DNA of 64,000 nt from Eutypa lata (taxonomy: Eukaryota; Ascomycota; Sordariomycetes; Xylariales; Diatrypaceae). The notes under the pieces are model-generated. The model had not been told where the DNA came from. It did no database searches and worked only from the letters and a program-made list of their open reading frames with translations. Below, one piece after another: positions 42,707 to 54,699 of this stretch (positions are counted from its first letter, which is position 1; each line of letters opens with the position of its first letter). Location of the stretch: the NCBI GenBank assembly GCA_022661535.1, contig JAKULF010000011.1, positions 620,001-684,000 on the forward strand, given 5' to 3'. A program made the position numbers and the translations under genes.

Positions 42707-44810
42707 ATGCAAAAACGACGGCAGCAGCAGGAACAGCACCCACGAAACCATATGAAGCCAGAGAAGGAACAGAAAGAGGAGCCGGAAGCATACATCCCAC
42801 AACTTCTCAAGCCCCTCAAGCTACCCGACCTCCCGCCATCAGTAAAGACAGCCGACATCCAAAACAACAGCAACGGAGGCGAGGAAGAGCTGCCGCTGAC
42901 CTCCCCGGTCTGGATGCCGAGACTCATGTACGGGACGGCGGGGAAGGGCGAGCGCACCTCGCACCTCGTGTACGAGGCGCTGCGGGCCGGTTTCCGGGCT
43001 ATCGACACGGCGGTGCAGCCGCGGTGGTACGACGAGGCGGCCGTGGGGCGGGGGATCCGGCGCGCGGTGCGGGACGGCGTTGTCAGGAGGGAGGACCTGT
43101 TCGTACGTTGCCTTTTCCTGTGTTCCTACCTACCTACCTTTCGTTCTCTACCGTCGTGTTTAATGTGGTCAAAATCCTTTGCTTTGTTCTATTCACTTTG
43201 TGTTTCATTATCTTCCTTGCTCTTTCTCTTCGCCACGGTGTGTAGTGGGAAGACTGTAAGTAGATATGTCCGTTTCACCCCTATTTCTATTTTTATACAT
43301 TTTGATTCACGTCTCTGAATCCCTATCTATGCTACATAACCTAAGTACCCATCTCTTTACAAAACTACCTACTCTCCCTAATACCGCCCCTTTTTTATTT
43401 CCCGAACCAAAAGACAAAACGCCAGAAAACTCATAAACAAACCACCACGCCCATCCATCTTTCTAGATCCAAACGAAATTCACCCCCTTCCAAAACGATC
43501 CACCAGCCGATGCCAACACCACCACCACCAACAACAACAACCAAAACCTAAACCTCCCATACGACCCCACCCAAACCCCCTCAGACCAAGTCCGCGCCTC
43601 CGTACAATCATCCCTACAGCATCTAGGGTCGCCCCTCGACTGCGTAGTGTTACACCGCGTCCCATCGAAGCAACGCACCGACGCCTTCCACGCCGTCTGG
43701 GGCGCCCTCGAGGCGTTCGTCCTCTCCGGCCACGTGCGCCGGCTGGGCGTCAGCGGGGTTTCGCTGTTCGTTTTCGAGGGGCTTTTCCCCCCTCCTCCCC
43801 ACCACCACCGTCCTCCTCCTAGTTATAGTTGTTGTGGTTCTTCTCGCTTCTCTTCCTCCCCCTCATCGTCTTCTTCTTCTCCTACTTCTACTTCACTGTC
43901 GGACCAGGAACCGGATCTGGATCCGGATCTAGATCAAGGTTTGGGTCAAGGGGGCCAGGGTCTGTTGTATCAACGGGGTCAAGGGGGGAGTGCTAGGGGC
44001 CGTGATAGTGGTAGTGATAGTGATAGTTATGACGACGACGATGATGATATTGAGGCTGCTGAAGAGGAGAAGGAGGAGGAGGAGGAGGATGGGGAAGGGA
44101 ACAGCAACGGTAAACCTATCATCAATAGCACCACCACAACCACCAGCAAGATCCGCATACCCCCCTCCATAGTGCAAAACGCCTTCCACGGCGGCGACGC
44201 CGCCGCCCATTTCGAAGCAGACCTGCGAACGTCGCTGCGCCGGCGCGGCGTCGTGTTCCAGGCATACCACGTGCTGAAGGGCTACCGAGGGAACATGTTA
44301 GAGCCTGAAGACGAAGACGATGACACCACAACCATCACCACTAACAGCACTACCACCGCTACCACTAACAGTACTACTACTGCTACTCATACTAACACCG
44401 GTGATACCACTACTAACGACGACAACGACGACGATTATAGTAGTAGTAGTAATAGTAGTAGCAGCGACGGTGGCGAGGGTAGTGGGGCCAGTAGGAGGAG
44501 GAGAAGAAACGATAAAGACTTAACAACAACAGTAGCGCACGACCTAGCGCACGCAGCGGGCGTGAGTCCCCCCGTAGCTCTGTACGCGCTCGTGCTGGGG
44601 CTCGGGGGCACGGTGGTGCTGGATGGGACGGCGAGGGAGGAACGCTTGGTGCGGGATGTGAGGGAGTTGGAGGTTGTGGGGCGGTTTGCGGAGGATGAGG
44701 GGGGTGAGGGGGGAATGGTGGGAGAGAGGAATGGTAAGGGGGGAGGACGCGCTGTTTGGGAAGATTGCTTGGGGAGGTTTAGGAGGGGTGTTGGGGGTGG
44801 AGATGGGTGA
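42707..44810 (+). CDS. Aldo/keto reductase with two large low-complexity insertions
   Basis: Exons 42707-43102 and 43467-44810 (364-nt intron), 579 aa; ordinary members have about 280-350. Core motifs: MPRLMYGTAGKG (70-81), AIDTAVQPRWYDEAAVG (98-114), LF|IQTKFTP across the splice, VVLHRV (192-197), GHVRRLGVS and PPSIVQNAF. The catalytic tetrad of the family is present: D100, Y108, K136, H195. Two insertions interrupt the barrel: about residues 239-361 (Pro/His/Ser, then Asp/Gly, then Glu/Asp) and about 413-487 (Asp, Thr/Asn, Ser, Arg runs). Both sit between barrel elements, and the flanking segments still look like the family. The C-terminus is Gly/Glu/Arg-rich. The ATG at 42707 follows a pyrimidine-rich leader; the frame is open upstream without another ATG. 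NAD(P)H-dependent carbonyl reduction is expected, substrate unknown. Confidence 0.85.
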
Positions 44811-45053
44811 GGAAGTGTGAATGGGAGTGGAAGAGCGGAGTGGTAGGAGAGAGGAGGAAGGGGAAGGGGAGGAAGGGGGAGGGGAGGAAGGGTAGAGGGG
44901 TGAAGTGGGGTGAGGTGAGGTGAGGTAAGGGGATATAATGGGAAGGCGACGGATGGATAGAGGTTCCTGTAGGTTAGTAGTTGGTTGATTCGTGGAGTCT
45001 ATTATCCATGATACTTATAAATGGTGATATAAAAGGGAAAGGGGGTGGAAGAA

Positions 45054-45067
45054 GGGGGGGGGGGGGG
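45054..45067. repeat. Poly-G run
   Basis: Fourteen consecutive G on the + strand, at the end of a purine-rich stretch. Length in the assembly should be treated as approximate. Confidence 0.9.
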
Positions 45068-45680
45068 TGCGGGGGTGCTTTCTAAAGTATTAATGTTAAA
45101 TCGAGAGCTCGGATGTTACGACTAAAATTCTTATTTTCTAGGAAGCCTTCATTTGCTTTGTCCAAGATATATATATAGCATGGGGACTACACTACATATG
45201 AGGATGACAGGTGATGTAGGGTGGCATGCACGAAAAACCTTCATCCACATCAAGGTCACCTGCTACTAACTACGAAGTACCTAAGTTCCATCATCAGTGT
45301 TCATTCAGTATTTTATCGAAGAGTTTCACCAGATTCTCTCGCTCGCAATGTCTCTTTAAGAACGCGGGACTACATAGTCTACTTTCTTCAGTAATTGTAC
45401 TAAGACTTAACTACGTAGCACAGGTAGGTATATAGTAAGTAACAAGATCAACTGACTGCGAATTGTAGACTACCCCTTGTTTGTAGATAAGGACCTAGTC
45501 TATAGCAACTACCTACATAGTTACAGTTGAGTTAGGTCTTGCTATCATGGCTTTCATCAGCCACATCAGCTTTTCATCGTCGTCTCCCTACTCTACTACT
45601 TACTTACTACCTGTCGTAGTAAAATCCCCTATCCATTCCACCCTTCCTTGCCAGGCAGATGCAGATGACAGGTTATCCTT

Positions 45681-45705
45681 CCTATCCTATCCTATCCTAT
45701 CCTAT
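45681..45705. repeat. (CCTAT)n microsatellite
   Basis: Five CCTAT units in non-coding sequence. Confidence 0.9.
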
Positions 45706-46036
45706 GTTTTCCACCCCATTTCATTCACGCAGCCAAAACCACCGACACCAGTCGCCTCAGGGAGAGAAAAAAAAGTTTCAAAGCCTGAGATCAAATGCGA
45801 GCGTATCCGCGCAAACGCCGATCTCTATGCTTCACAGTAGTAAATTTTTCGTAGTAATGGCAGTCAGTCAGTACCTATCACCGCTCATCTCTCTTTCCTT
45901 TCCTTTCCTTTTATCCACCCGAAGACCCCTCCCCCGTGAGGCAGTAACGTGAATAATAGTAATAGTAGTAGTCATGGGGATGATAGTAATGTACAGTATA
46001 AGTAGGTCAATAGAAACTAGCGGAGATCGCCGCACC

Positions 46037-48529
46037 CTATGCAGCCTCCATCTTGAGCTTGCCTCGCAGTGAGCTGAGTTCATCCTGCTTGAAGAAACTT
46101 CCGTTAGTATAGTTCCCACATAGTTCTTCCGCAGTAATTAATAATAAAAAACACTTCTATTCTCTCTCTCCTCTCGTTCATGAACATACAACGTACCTCA
46201 GCTTTCCGCTTGCCCAAGACCGGCTCGGGCGTACTCCTCGCGTACCGCGCCGGCGGCTGCGGCTCGTCCCTGGCGGCCTCCCTGTGGCAGCTGGCGTGGT
46301 ACACGCGTTGGCCCACCTTGATGGCGTCGGGCCAGACGAACTCCTGGGCGTCGTCGAGCCACCGCGTCTCGAACTTCTCCTGGCAAATCGGGCAGACGCT
46401 GTTCGCGAGGATAGGGTCGTCGGGGACGGGGATGTACTGGAGCTTCGGCGCCTTCTTCAGCGCTGCTGCTGCTCCTCCCATGCCCGAGGACGCCTCGCCG
46501 TCTCCTCCGTGCCCCACGTGGTCTTCGTCGATGGTTTCCCGGCTCTTGATCCAGTCCTGGTAGTAGTAAAATTAGCGTGCGATCTTCCATATCACGAGAC
46601 TGGGGGTACGAGGAAGCTTACCATCTTATCCACGAGCCAGCTGCGGTGTTGTCCCCTCTTCTCGGCCTCGGTGATACGTCGGTTGACCTTGAAATGCCAA
46701 TCCATATGCGCCGTCTTTTTCTTCTTCCCCGCCACATCCGTCGTGAATCTTCGTCCGCACTGGCTGCACTGAGTGCCTAGAGAGTCGAAAAGAAATGGCA
46801 ATAGATAAGGACGAAATCTGGGAAGTCATTAGTCGGAATGAAGAGAGAGAGAGAGATAGTCACGTGAGGTACATACTGCTTAAGAGACGAAGCTTTAAAG
46901 GCGATATCGCTTGTTATATTCTCTAGTGTCGGTGGCTGGGCATTTACGGTACCCGGTACGAAGTTGGGGGGAATAGGGAGAGGGAACGGAAATGGCAATG
47001 AAGGTAAGGTGCTGGGAACTGGCGTCGAACCATTAGTCCGCTGTGTTGGGGGAAGGATACCAGTCTTTCTCAAAGCGTTTAATAATGCCATGGGATCAGT
47101 AGGTACGGGTGTAGATGACTTCATGGGCTCAGCCCTTTGCGGAGTAGGAGACCTAATTGCCGCAGTTGCGGGTGACGATTGGGGTGTGGATACTTGAGGT
47201 GTTGCGGAGGTTCGCGCCATCAGAGAAGCCAAAGCACCAGACCCAAATAGAGAGTCAATGGATACCTTTGGTGCTGCTGGTGTGGGCGGAGGGGGAGGAG
47301 CTACTGCTACGGGTTGGGGATGTGGTATAGGTGTAGAAGTTTGGGCAGGAGGCGCCCTTATAGTCACGGCAAGACCAGCAATTTGATTTTTAACAAGCAC
47401 TAACTGATCCGGCGGCAGATTCTGCGTTTGAAGTATAGTTTGCAAATCCATGAGCGCCTTCAGCCTTGTCTGTATACTAGGATCATGTGGGCTCATTGAG
47501 ATCTGAGCCTGAGAGGCTGTGATTAGTCTTTGAATATCACCCTTCAAAGCCTCTATACTAATTCCAGCCTGCGGTGTGCCGTACCCTCCCAGTTGAGGAG
47601 GTTGGAAGGCAGTTGATGTGATAGGGGGCTGCGGTGTTGATCTTGAGGATGGTTGGCCCTAAGTTACAATTAGCGAAAGCACTTTACACTCAGCTAGGTC
47701 TCTAGATACTCACATGGTAGGGAAGATGCGATGTCGGTGTCTGGCCTGGATGTCCGTATGGGGCGCCATTTGAAATCGGAATGGAAGGTTGGCCAGAGTA
47801 AGGGACGCCATTTGTCTGGTGAGGTCGACTATTGGGGGGAGTAGGTATGTCGCGATGAGGAGTTCCTTGCGGTGGTATAGGTCTCCCACGACCAAGAATC
47901 TGTTGTTGACCTCTCGCGTGCTCCTGCTGTGCTTGCAGCGCGTTGGTTCTTGCTTTTATTAGAGCGTTCTCTATCGGACGAACAACTTCGGGAGGGAACA
48001 CAGGCCGCGGATCGATGGAGCCTGGGACAGGCTCTTTCCACGTCTTCAGCATTTCGTCCATCTTCCGCCGGGTAGTGTTGTCCACTGATGCATAGGTGTC
48101 CATAAAAGTCTGATAAAGCTTTCGACCAAAGAAGAGTGTGTATGGTGTACCAACGTTCTTGACTATTGAATCAAGAACGTACAAGGCAGGAAGCTTCTTC
48201 TGGGGTGCAGTCTAAAGAAGATAAGTTAGTAAAAGTATTCACTCGTATGTATTTATCGATTTTCTTTTTTTAATATTAAAGTCATGATACGATTGGTGGC
48301 ACATATACTGTTGCCTCTATCCATAACATAATTGTAGTTACCAAATGAAATATAAGCCTACCCGTTTGACATGCTCCATGAGAGCTCCAGAGATGGCAAG
48401 TGCATGCTCAGTGTTTTCTCTTGCAATCACAGTTAAGTTCTGAATTTCATAACGCGAATTAGACGTTACGTCCTCAAGAGCGTCGCGAAAGTCCCCAGCC
48501 ACATCCTCGGATTCAGTATAAGACGACAT
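46037..48529 (-). CDS. pcf11: Pcf11-like mRNA 3'-end processing and termination factor
   Basis: Exons 48529-48362, 48211-47714, 47658-46877, 46817-46622, 46556-46197, 46084-46037; introns 150, 55, 59, 65 and 112 nt; 683 aa. Residues 1-135 are the RNA polymerase II CTD-interacting domain (DFRDALEDVTSNSRYEIQNL; KKLPALYVLDSIVKNVGTPY). A Pro/Gln-rich middle follows, with a helical block (ALKGDIQRLITASQAQ). Two zinc fingers flank the Clp1-binding region: C500-C503-H520-H524 (CSQCGRRF...HMDWH) and C603-C606 with H635/C638 (CPICQEKF...YHASCH). The last exon encodes only DELSSLRGKLKMEAA. Pcf11 is a CF IA subunit linking poly(A)-site cleavage to termination. Each splice join keeps frame and family motifs (HVKR|TAPQKK, LKQ|FRPYLL, VDKM|DWIKSRE). 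Confidence 0.93.
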
Positions 48530-50051
48530 GATGCTTAATCCCAAGTGCACGAGGCTTTCCTGTGTTAGAGGAGGTCTGGTGGTTAAGTAAGGTAGGCAAC
48601 CTTGAAGAACCTAATTAAAACGTAAAACGTAAGATGTAAAGATGTACAAAATGTACGTGGTGAGGCGGGGCGCTTTGTTGCACGTTTTCTTTTTAAATGA
48701 CAATAGATGGACGTTTTGCACTTTTGGTCAAGAGGACAGAAGCGCCGAACTGAGATCAAGGATGTCACAATGGCACATGCTCCTCCTGCAATATCTTCAT
48801 CGACTAGTTATGAAGAAGAAAAAAAAGAGAAAGAAAATTTGGGATTCTGGACCACTGCCCCCCTCAAAAACACAAACAGCTTGTGGCCAAATTCGTCCCG
48901 TTCCGTATGCTGAAAATAGACGAGCTGCTCAATGCATTGTTTTTCTTCTTCTTCTTTCTTTCTTTCTTAGTCAGTCCCTTTTTTTCTATGCCCTGAGGAT
49001 CAGAAACCAGACACGTCGGTTTGCTGAAATCTTCCTGTCCAAGCACTACTGAGTATCAAAAACCTAGAGATGTCGCATGCGAATCGCGGGGAATTAGTAA
49101 CTGTAATCAAGGGTTATCGGATCGTTTGTCGTTGTGAGAGAAGAGATGTGTCAAACGCGCAATGCAAGAGGTCGGGAGGATGATTGGGTAGATGTCTGTG
49201 AAGTCAAGACGTAGTTCGATAGATTGAAAAGGTTGGAAAATATGGAATGTTAGTCCAAATATGTACAGTAATGATCTATGTTAAGCTGAATGCTCAAAAA
49301 AAGCAAACATTTGAACGTACTTGTGGGAAAAGAGAGGTTCAATGTTATTAGATAGAGGTGTAATGGTGACGAAAAACAAGAGTAGATAGAGGAAGTTGGA
49401 GGGAAGTCCATTCACTTCTAACCATTGCTTTGCTGAAGTTGACGGAAGGAAGACACCGCAGCCGGCTTGACTAAGCTGAACCTTATTATGTAAGTAGGTA
49501 CTTAGGTACCTAATTCATGGTATCCGTACATGTATGTAGGTATTATAAGGGTACTTATCGATAGCCTACAGTCTCTTATGCAAGTAATGTACTCCTGCAA
49601 GGGACTTTAATAGGCATTATCACGTGATGTGGGGCCTAGACCTGCATACTTAAGTAAGTACCTAAGTTATGCCTATACTTTCTGATTTGATAGTTGGTGA
49701 TTGGCATACAGTGCTCGGACTTGAGTCACTTATCACGTAACCTATTCACGGAGAACAAATAACTTATTGATTGGGTGTCAAATGAATGGTATTTCGCTTT
49801 GTAGTAGCTAACTTATTTCAAATCTAAAATGCAAAAAGTAATTGTTCGCTGTTCCCGAAAAACCAAGGGTATAATCGCTAATGCCTGCCAAACTCCCCTC
49901 TCTCTTTCTCTTTTCCTGTTAAAACGCCAATTGCCTTTCCGAAATTCACTGTGGTAGATGATACAAGCCCGGTGGTGGATATTATGATGATGATGATGAT
50001 GATGATCAGTTCCCAAGTTCCCTATTATCCTCTCTCCTGTCGCGCTTCGCC
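48530..50051. other. Intergenic upstream of Pcf11
   Basis: About 1.5 kb with a (TTTC)n stretch near 48940-48970, TAAGTACCTAAG motifs (49490-49510, 49650-49670) and an (ATG)n tract next to the four-TM gene. No supported coding sequence. Confidence 0.65.
49984..50006. repeat. (ATG)n/(GAT)n microsatellite
   Basis: Seven to eight triplets about 45 bases beyond the stop codon of the four-TM protein gene, so probably in its 3' UTR. Confidence 0.9.
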
Positions 50052-50939
50052 TCAGAACTTATTCTCGTCGAAGCGGTTAAGGTGGGACACCTCGCTGTAG
50101 ATGCTAGACCGAGGACCACCGCTGATAGCGGGGTGCAGGGCCGTCGGCGGGCGCTGAACTTGTGGGACGATGGGGCTGCTTCTGTCGTTGATGGGGTACT
50201 CGTCGTGGGAGGAGCCGTGCTCGACGTCGTGAGCGATGGGCCGGCTGATGTTGGGCTTGAACTTCCCCAAGAACCGCATGCTCTTGGACTTCTCCTTCCG
50301 GATCGAGTCGCTCCTCTGGCTGTAGGTGTCCTCTTGGTAGCTGAGGTCCGACCTGGAGGTTGCGCCCTTTCTCCGGATCTGGCGGGCGTTGACCCCGGTG
50401 TCCCGGTCGCTGTAGAGGACCGAGGCGAGGACGTTGATCGTGCCGAACGCAATGCTCAGGCACCCGGAAGCGGCGATAACGCGCCATATGGGGGTGCCGA
50501 TGGATTTCTTCGTGTACGGCTCGTTGCTCAGCTCGCCGAGGGTGTGGCAGCCCATCAAGAACATGGCAAGGCCGAACCATATGAACCCGTGACCGTCGCT
50601 AAAGACCGGCCAGGTGGTGACGATCCATTTCTTCCCCGTGCTGAAGGGCAATTCGGTCCAGATGAGGAGAACGCAGACGGAGGCGATGAAGACGAGGTTG
50701 ATGTCAGTGAAAAACTGGAAGGCGTTGGGCATCTTGGCGAAGATCATCATCAGGAAGCAGGCGGCGGCGGTCGCGGCGAGGACGAAGATGTTGATCGCCC
50801 GCAGCCCGTTGAGGACTACATAGCCGGAGCCTTGAAAGCCCGTGCTACTCTTAAAGTTGAACATGCTCATGAACTTGCTTATGTTGAGTGTTGTTTCTCT
50901 AGTTGGCCTGGTGTTAGCTGTTGCTGCATGACTTGCCAT
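50052..50939 (-). CDS. Four-transmembrane fungal membrane protein with basic cytosolic tail
   Basis: Single exon, 295 aa, ATG at 50939. Four predicted membrane helices lie near residues 47-69, 79-97, 116-135 and 151-176, with FSDGHGFIWFGLAMFLMGCH in the third. After the last helix the chain is hydrophilic: a basic Arg/Lys/Ser segment (186-225) then a Pro/Ser tail ending HLNRFDENKF. This matches a filamentous-fungal family of uncharacterised membrane proteins with a DUF7598-like, MARVEL-like four-helix layout; I know no function. The coding region is clearly richer in GC than its flanks. There is no signal peptide; the first 40 residues are polar. Confidence 0.85.
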   Translation of the reverse strand: MASHAATANTRPTRETTLNISKFMSMFNFKSSTGFQGSGYVVLNGLRAINIFVLAATAAACFLMMIFAKMPNAFQFFTDINLVFIASVCVLLIWTELPFSTGKKWIVTTWPVFSDGHGFIWFGLAMFLMGCHTLGELSNEPYTKKSIGTPIWRVIAASGCLSIAFGTINVLASVLYSDRDTGVNARQIRRKGATSRSDLSYQEDTYSQRSDSIRKEKSKSMRFLGKFKPNISRPIAHDVEHGSSHDEYPINDRSSPIVPQVQRPPTALHPAISGGPRSSIYSEVSHLNRFDENKF

Positions 50940-53155
50940 CTGAGATATGTTTGTGGAGTACGAACGATGTCTTATTCGCCTGCGGCTGAGTCGGGTGCCT
51001 AATTTTTACTTTTCTGGTTTATGATTTATTTTTTTTCGTACAATAAGGATCTGGCTGGCAGACTCGAACGGATCTTCACAGAAGGTCGTTGAAATTGGAA
51101 TTGAAAAGAGAAAAATAACTAAGTGAACGTGGTATGATATCGAATGCAAATGCAAGAGAGGGAACTATGGTCTTGAGAATCCGGTCAAGGTTGCCTGAGG
51201 TGGGGTTTATATCAAGCACCAAGCAGTACGGTGAATGAAAGTGGTGTGAATTAATTTCTTTCTTGTCCGTCAAGGACAATGGAGTAGTTGTTGAGTTCAA
51301 GGATCGTGAACAAATGATGATTGTTCTGAGGAACGGGGGGAGCTTTGTATCTTTTAATAACTCGTGAAGAAGAAAGGAATGATAGTCCAAGGGACTGTGA
51401 ATATGGAAGATGAACTAAAGGACCGAGAGAGAGAGAAAAAAATCCGCTCTAGGTCGTTCTTAACGGGTAGGTTTCCATCGACCGTAATGTTTCCTACGCT
51501 GAGAGCCAATGAATCCGACGAACTTCGAATGGTCCCACGCCTAATGAAGCCCAACTGCTCCTGTCAAGGAACGCAAGGAGGAACTAAAGCTATTGGAGGG
51601 TAACAACGCGTGGGCCTGATTAAGGTCAAGTCAAGGTTGTCTGTCTGCCTGTCTGTCGTGTCTCTTGCATATCTCTATATTGTGCTGCAGCTCACCCGCG
51701 CTGCTGGCAACTATAATAGTATGACTCCATCAACACGCAGCAAGCATGCCGGTCCATTTCACTCCCATTGACGAATCCTGACGATAAGTAGAGTGCGGGA
51801 GGAGACACGACAACCCTGCATTAGGTATTATTTCTATCCAATGAAGAAGTGCGATTTGTCTACTATCCAATCATGGGCATTTCGAGATTGTGTTGTCAAT
51901 TGAGGTTCTATTGGCTCACAAGCCACCCGCTTGGTTTCACGTCTTTTTTTTGTCCCCTTTAGGCAATGTCTTAGACTCCCCCACCCTTCCTTTATCAACC
52001 GTTAGAAGGGGGAAACAACAGCGACATCTAGAGCAACCTGGAACGACTGACCAGGAACAATGAACATGTTATTTCACGAGAATCCACTAGTTATTTATTT
52101 TGAGATCTTATAGATCTTCTCACGAGCCGCATTGAATGGGGTTATAAGCTCTGACTGCTCTACATTCCTAGTCCTATGTAGTAAAACTATAACAAACCCG
52201 GTCAACTATCTGCATGCTTAATAGTGTAATTAATTAGAACTGGAACTCATGATACTCAATGATCAGTCATATGATTTACAATCAGGTTATTCTCGGACGT
52301 TATAGACGAAGTTATCCTACATGATACACAGGACTCTCTCAATGTTACATTCTATGCAGGCAATTTGCAGTGGCCACGTCTGAAGTTGCATTATCCTACT
52401 TTGTTCAGGGGAATACCTAAGTTCCTCCCCGGAATAATCAGTAGAAGGCTTTTTGGGGGTTGTGTAGCCGGAATTTTCCAGCATTTCATCCAGACATGTT
52501 TTATCCATGTCTAATGATTGATTAATTGAGTTAAGTAGGTAGAGTAAGTAGACATCATGTCCAAATGCGTTCAGGGAATCATTTAGTCTTGCTGCTGCAA
52601 ACAGGTGCCCCCTTACATATTACTTACCTATCTTAGGTACATACATAAGTTCATAAGTTCAGGGGTTCTCTAGGTCTCTTCGATATGACCGGCGTTTAAA
52701 TTGATTGGCTATGCTGGTTTCAAAGGTTACTCCACCTTGTTTTTCCCATGCAAACCCGAGAGATTCCAGATCCAGACACCAGATGCCTTCATACGATCAA
52801 ATTGATGCGGAATCCTACGGCGCCTGGTACAAGTTGAGTTTAGCTACCTACTTAGAGGCTACATAGCTGACTCTGACACCGCCTCCTCACTGACCAATCA
52901 ACCAATCCCGAGTATTTAACCTCAACCGACAAAGAAACCACCTTGCCTAGCATTTCTCTTCTATCAATCGATCAACCACCAGTTATACAATCGTTTCAGA
53001 TTGCACCACCCCACGTTTGATAATAAGCGCCCTTCTTTCTTCCTCGTCTTTTCTTATTTTTTATTTTAATACTTACACGCGCGACAAAATCTACCTGGTA
53101 CCTAACAAAGTTAGACTCAAGGTCCTTCCTCTCCTCCACTCCTTCCTAGAAAACA
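50940..53155. other. Intergenic between the four-TM and SERF-like genes (divergent)
   Basis: About 2.2 kb carrying both promoters. The last 200 bases before 53156 are strongly pyrimidine-rich (TTTCTTCCTCGTCTTTTC), a typical leader. A minus-strand frame of 63 codons from an ATG at 52508 to 52317 has protein-like composition (MDKTCLDEMLENSGYTTPKK) but no known relative; confidence as a gene about 0.2. Confidence 0.6.
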
Positions 53156-53546
53156 ATGGCCCGCGGCAACCAGCGTGAGAAGGCGCGCGAGAAGAACCTG
53201 AAGACGCAGGCCGCGCAAAAGAATAAGAACGCCAAGAGCGGCTACGAGATGCAGCGCGACAAGGAGGCTGCTGCCCAGAAGATGCGGGAGAAGCAAGCTG
53301 CTGGTAAGAAGAAGAAGAATAATAATAATGACACATTCCATCAATGTCCACATCCAATCACGCGCCTACCTACTACATGTAGACAAAAGGATTATATGAT
53401 GAATCGAATGGCTCTTTTCTTCTTTTATTTACATACCTTTACGATAAATAATATTACATTTTAAACTGGATCGCAACTAACATGACATCTTCGCTCTCAT
53501 AGCCGATGCGAAAAAGGCCGAGGGATCCGCGGCCGGTAAGAAATAA
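53156..53546 (+). CDS. SERF / 4F5-family small EDRK-rich protein
   Basis: Exons 53156-53303 and 53503-53546 (199-nt intron), 63 aa. It starts with the family signature MARGNQREKAREKNLK and continues as a highly charged Lys/Ala/Glu/Gln chain with no hydrophobic core, ending EGSAAGKK. The intron join (KQAA|ADAKKAEG) restores the family length. Reading through the donor instead gives a Lys/Asn-rich, then hydrophobic tail of about 50 residues that does not look conserved. Members are small, disordered, nucleic-acid-binding and amyloid-modifying proteins in animals; the fungal role is not established. The very short second exon makes this gene easy to miss. Confidence 0.88.
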
Positions 53547-54699
53547 ATAAGCAAACCAACCCGCCAACCAGCCCGACCACTGCGCATGCAGTCTCGCCAA
53601 CGTCAACCACAGCGGAAACAGAGCGGCATGCCTTGATGCGATACGGAATAGGCGGGTGAATTCGAAAGAAGAAAAGACAAAGAGTAGACACGAGACGACA
53701 TAACAATGCGCACACACACACACACACATATAGATTACATAGCAGCCGGAGTCTTTCATTCATTTGACAGAGTTCGAGGGAGACGGACGGAGAGATGGAC
53801 GGACAGACGGAGAAGGAGCATAGGCGTATATTGGCGTGACACGGCGTCCCATGTTGGGCAAGCAAGAGACGGGAAGTCTACTGCTACTATTACTGCCTTA
53901 GTAGTTACCTAATATATCCTCCCATACCACCTTGCTTCCCGTCCTTTTGCTACACTGCGTATTAGTTGGTAGATCATCTTTTTTTTACAATCTCATGGTT
54001 CGGACAGTAGGTTCAGGGGAGATGCGGTCAGTGCCATTAAGCCCTGATATAATCCTACTTGGAACACATTGCTTTTCTTCTAGCTCTGGAATAGGTTGAA
54101 TTATTCTAGTGTTAGGATAAAATCCACATAAGCCAGCAAGTGTAGATGCCGAATAGCTTTTTAAAGTGTAAGGGCAACTTCAAAGCCCATAGCTGTTTAT
54201 AATGCCTGTCACCAGTTTCACTCACGTAGAATATTTGAGTGGGCGGACATGAGGTAGATGATATCAGTGAGGAGACTTCGAAATACTCTGCAGAGGAGAA
54301 GTCTGGTTTAGCAAAGAGTCAAGCTACTAGAAGACATGATAGAAAAGACGAAGGCAGGGCAAGGCACGTTCAGACACTTGAGCAAGTTTTGGTCAAAAAA
54401 ATCCGCTTCAATTAAGTTTTATTAAAAAAACTGCACCCCATTCCAGAAATACGATCCAGTCATATATAAAAGCCTCCAAAACCAGTTATGTGATATAAAA
54501 AAGCCAATGATTACACGGCCCCATCTAAAGGCGAAAGGCATTTTCGTTTGCTAGCGGCAGCAAAACAACAACAAAATCTACAGGAAAACGACTTCGCCCG
54601 GTTGTGGTATCATCTAAAATTGGGGAAAACCGGGGGATTGGTTTCCCTCTCTTCTCGTACCTCATCTATCGTAGCGTCATCTTTTTTTTAAAACCTCGA
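53547..54699. other. Intergenic between SERF-like and cupredoxin-like genes (convergent)
   Basis: About 1.15 kb of 3' flank for both genes, with a (CA)n tract at 53711-53729 and A-rich runs near 54395-54430. No supported coding sequence. Confidence 0.65.
53711..53729. repeat. (CA)n microsatellite
   Basis: About nine CA units; open frames on the minus strand through it encode Cys/Val repeats and were rejected. Confidence 0.9.

Larger units (their letters stand above)
44811..46036. other. Intergenic between aldo/keto reductase and Pcf11 (convergent)
   Basis: The first 130 bases after the reductase stop are almost pure purine with many G runs, followed by a run of 14 G at 45054-45067. A (CCTAT)n tract lies at 45681-45705 and a TTTCC tract near 45893-45912. 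A 97-codon frame at 45547-45840(+) starts with an ATG but looks like translated repeat. Confidence 0.65.

Noticed and set aside
40327..44810. Secondary-metabolite gene cluster around the two oxidoreductases
   Set aside because: No polyketide synthase, peptide synthetase, terpene cyclase, P450 or transporter gene is near; neighbours are housekeeping genes.
50082..51002. 306-codon plus-strand open frame opposite the four-TM gene
   Set aside because: Composition of an antisense shadow (Asp/Gly/Val-rich) with no domain; the minus frame has four clear membrane helices.
53304..53464. Read-through form of the SERF-like protein (about 102 residues)
   Set aside because: The added tail is Lys/Asn-rich then hydrophobic and unlike the family; the spliced 63-residue form has the usual length and ending.
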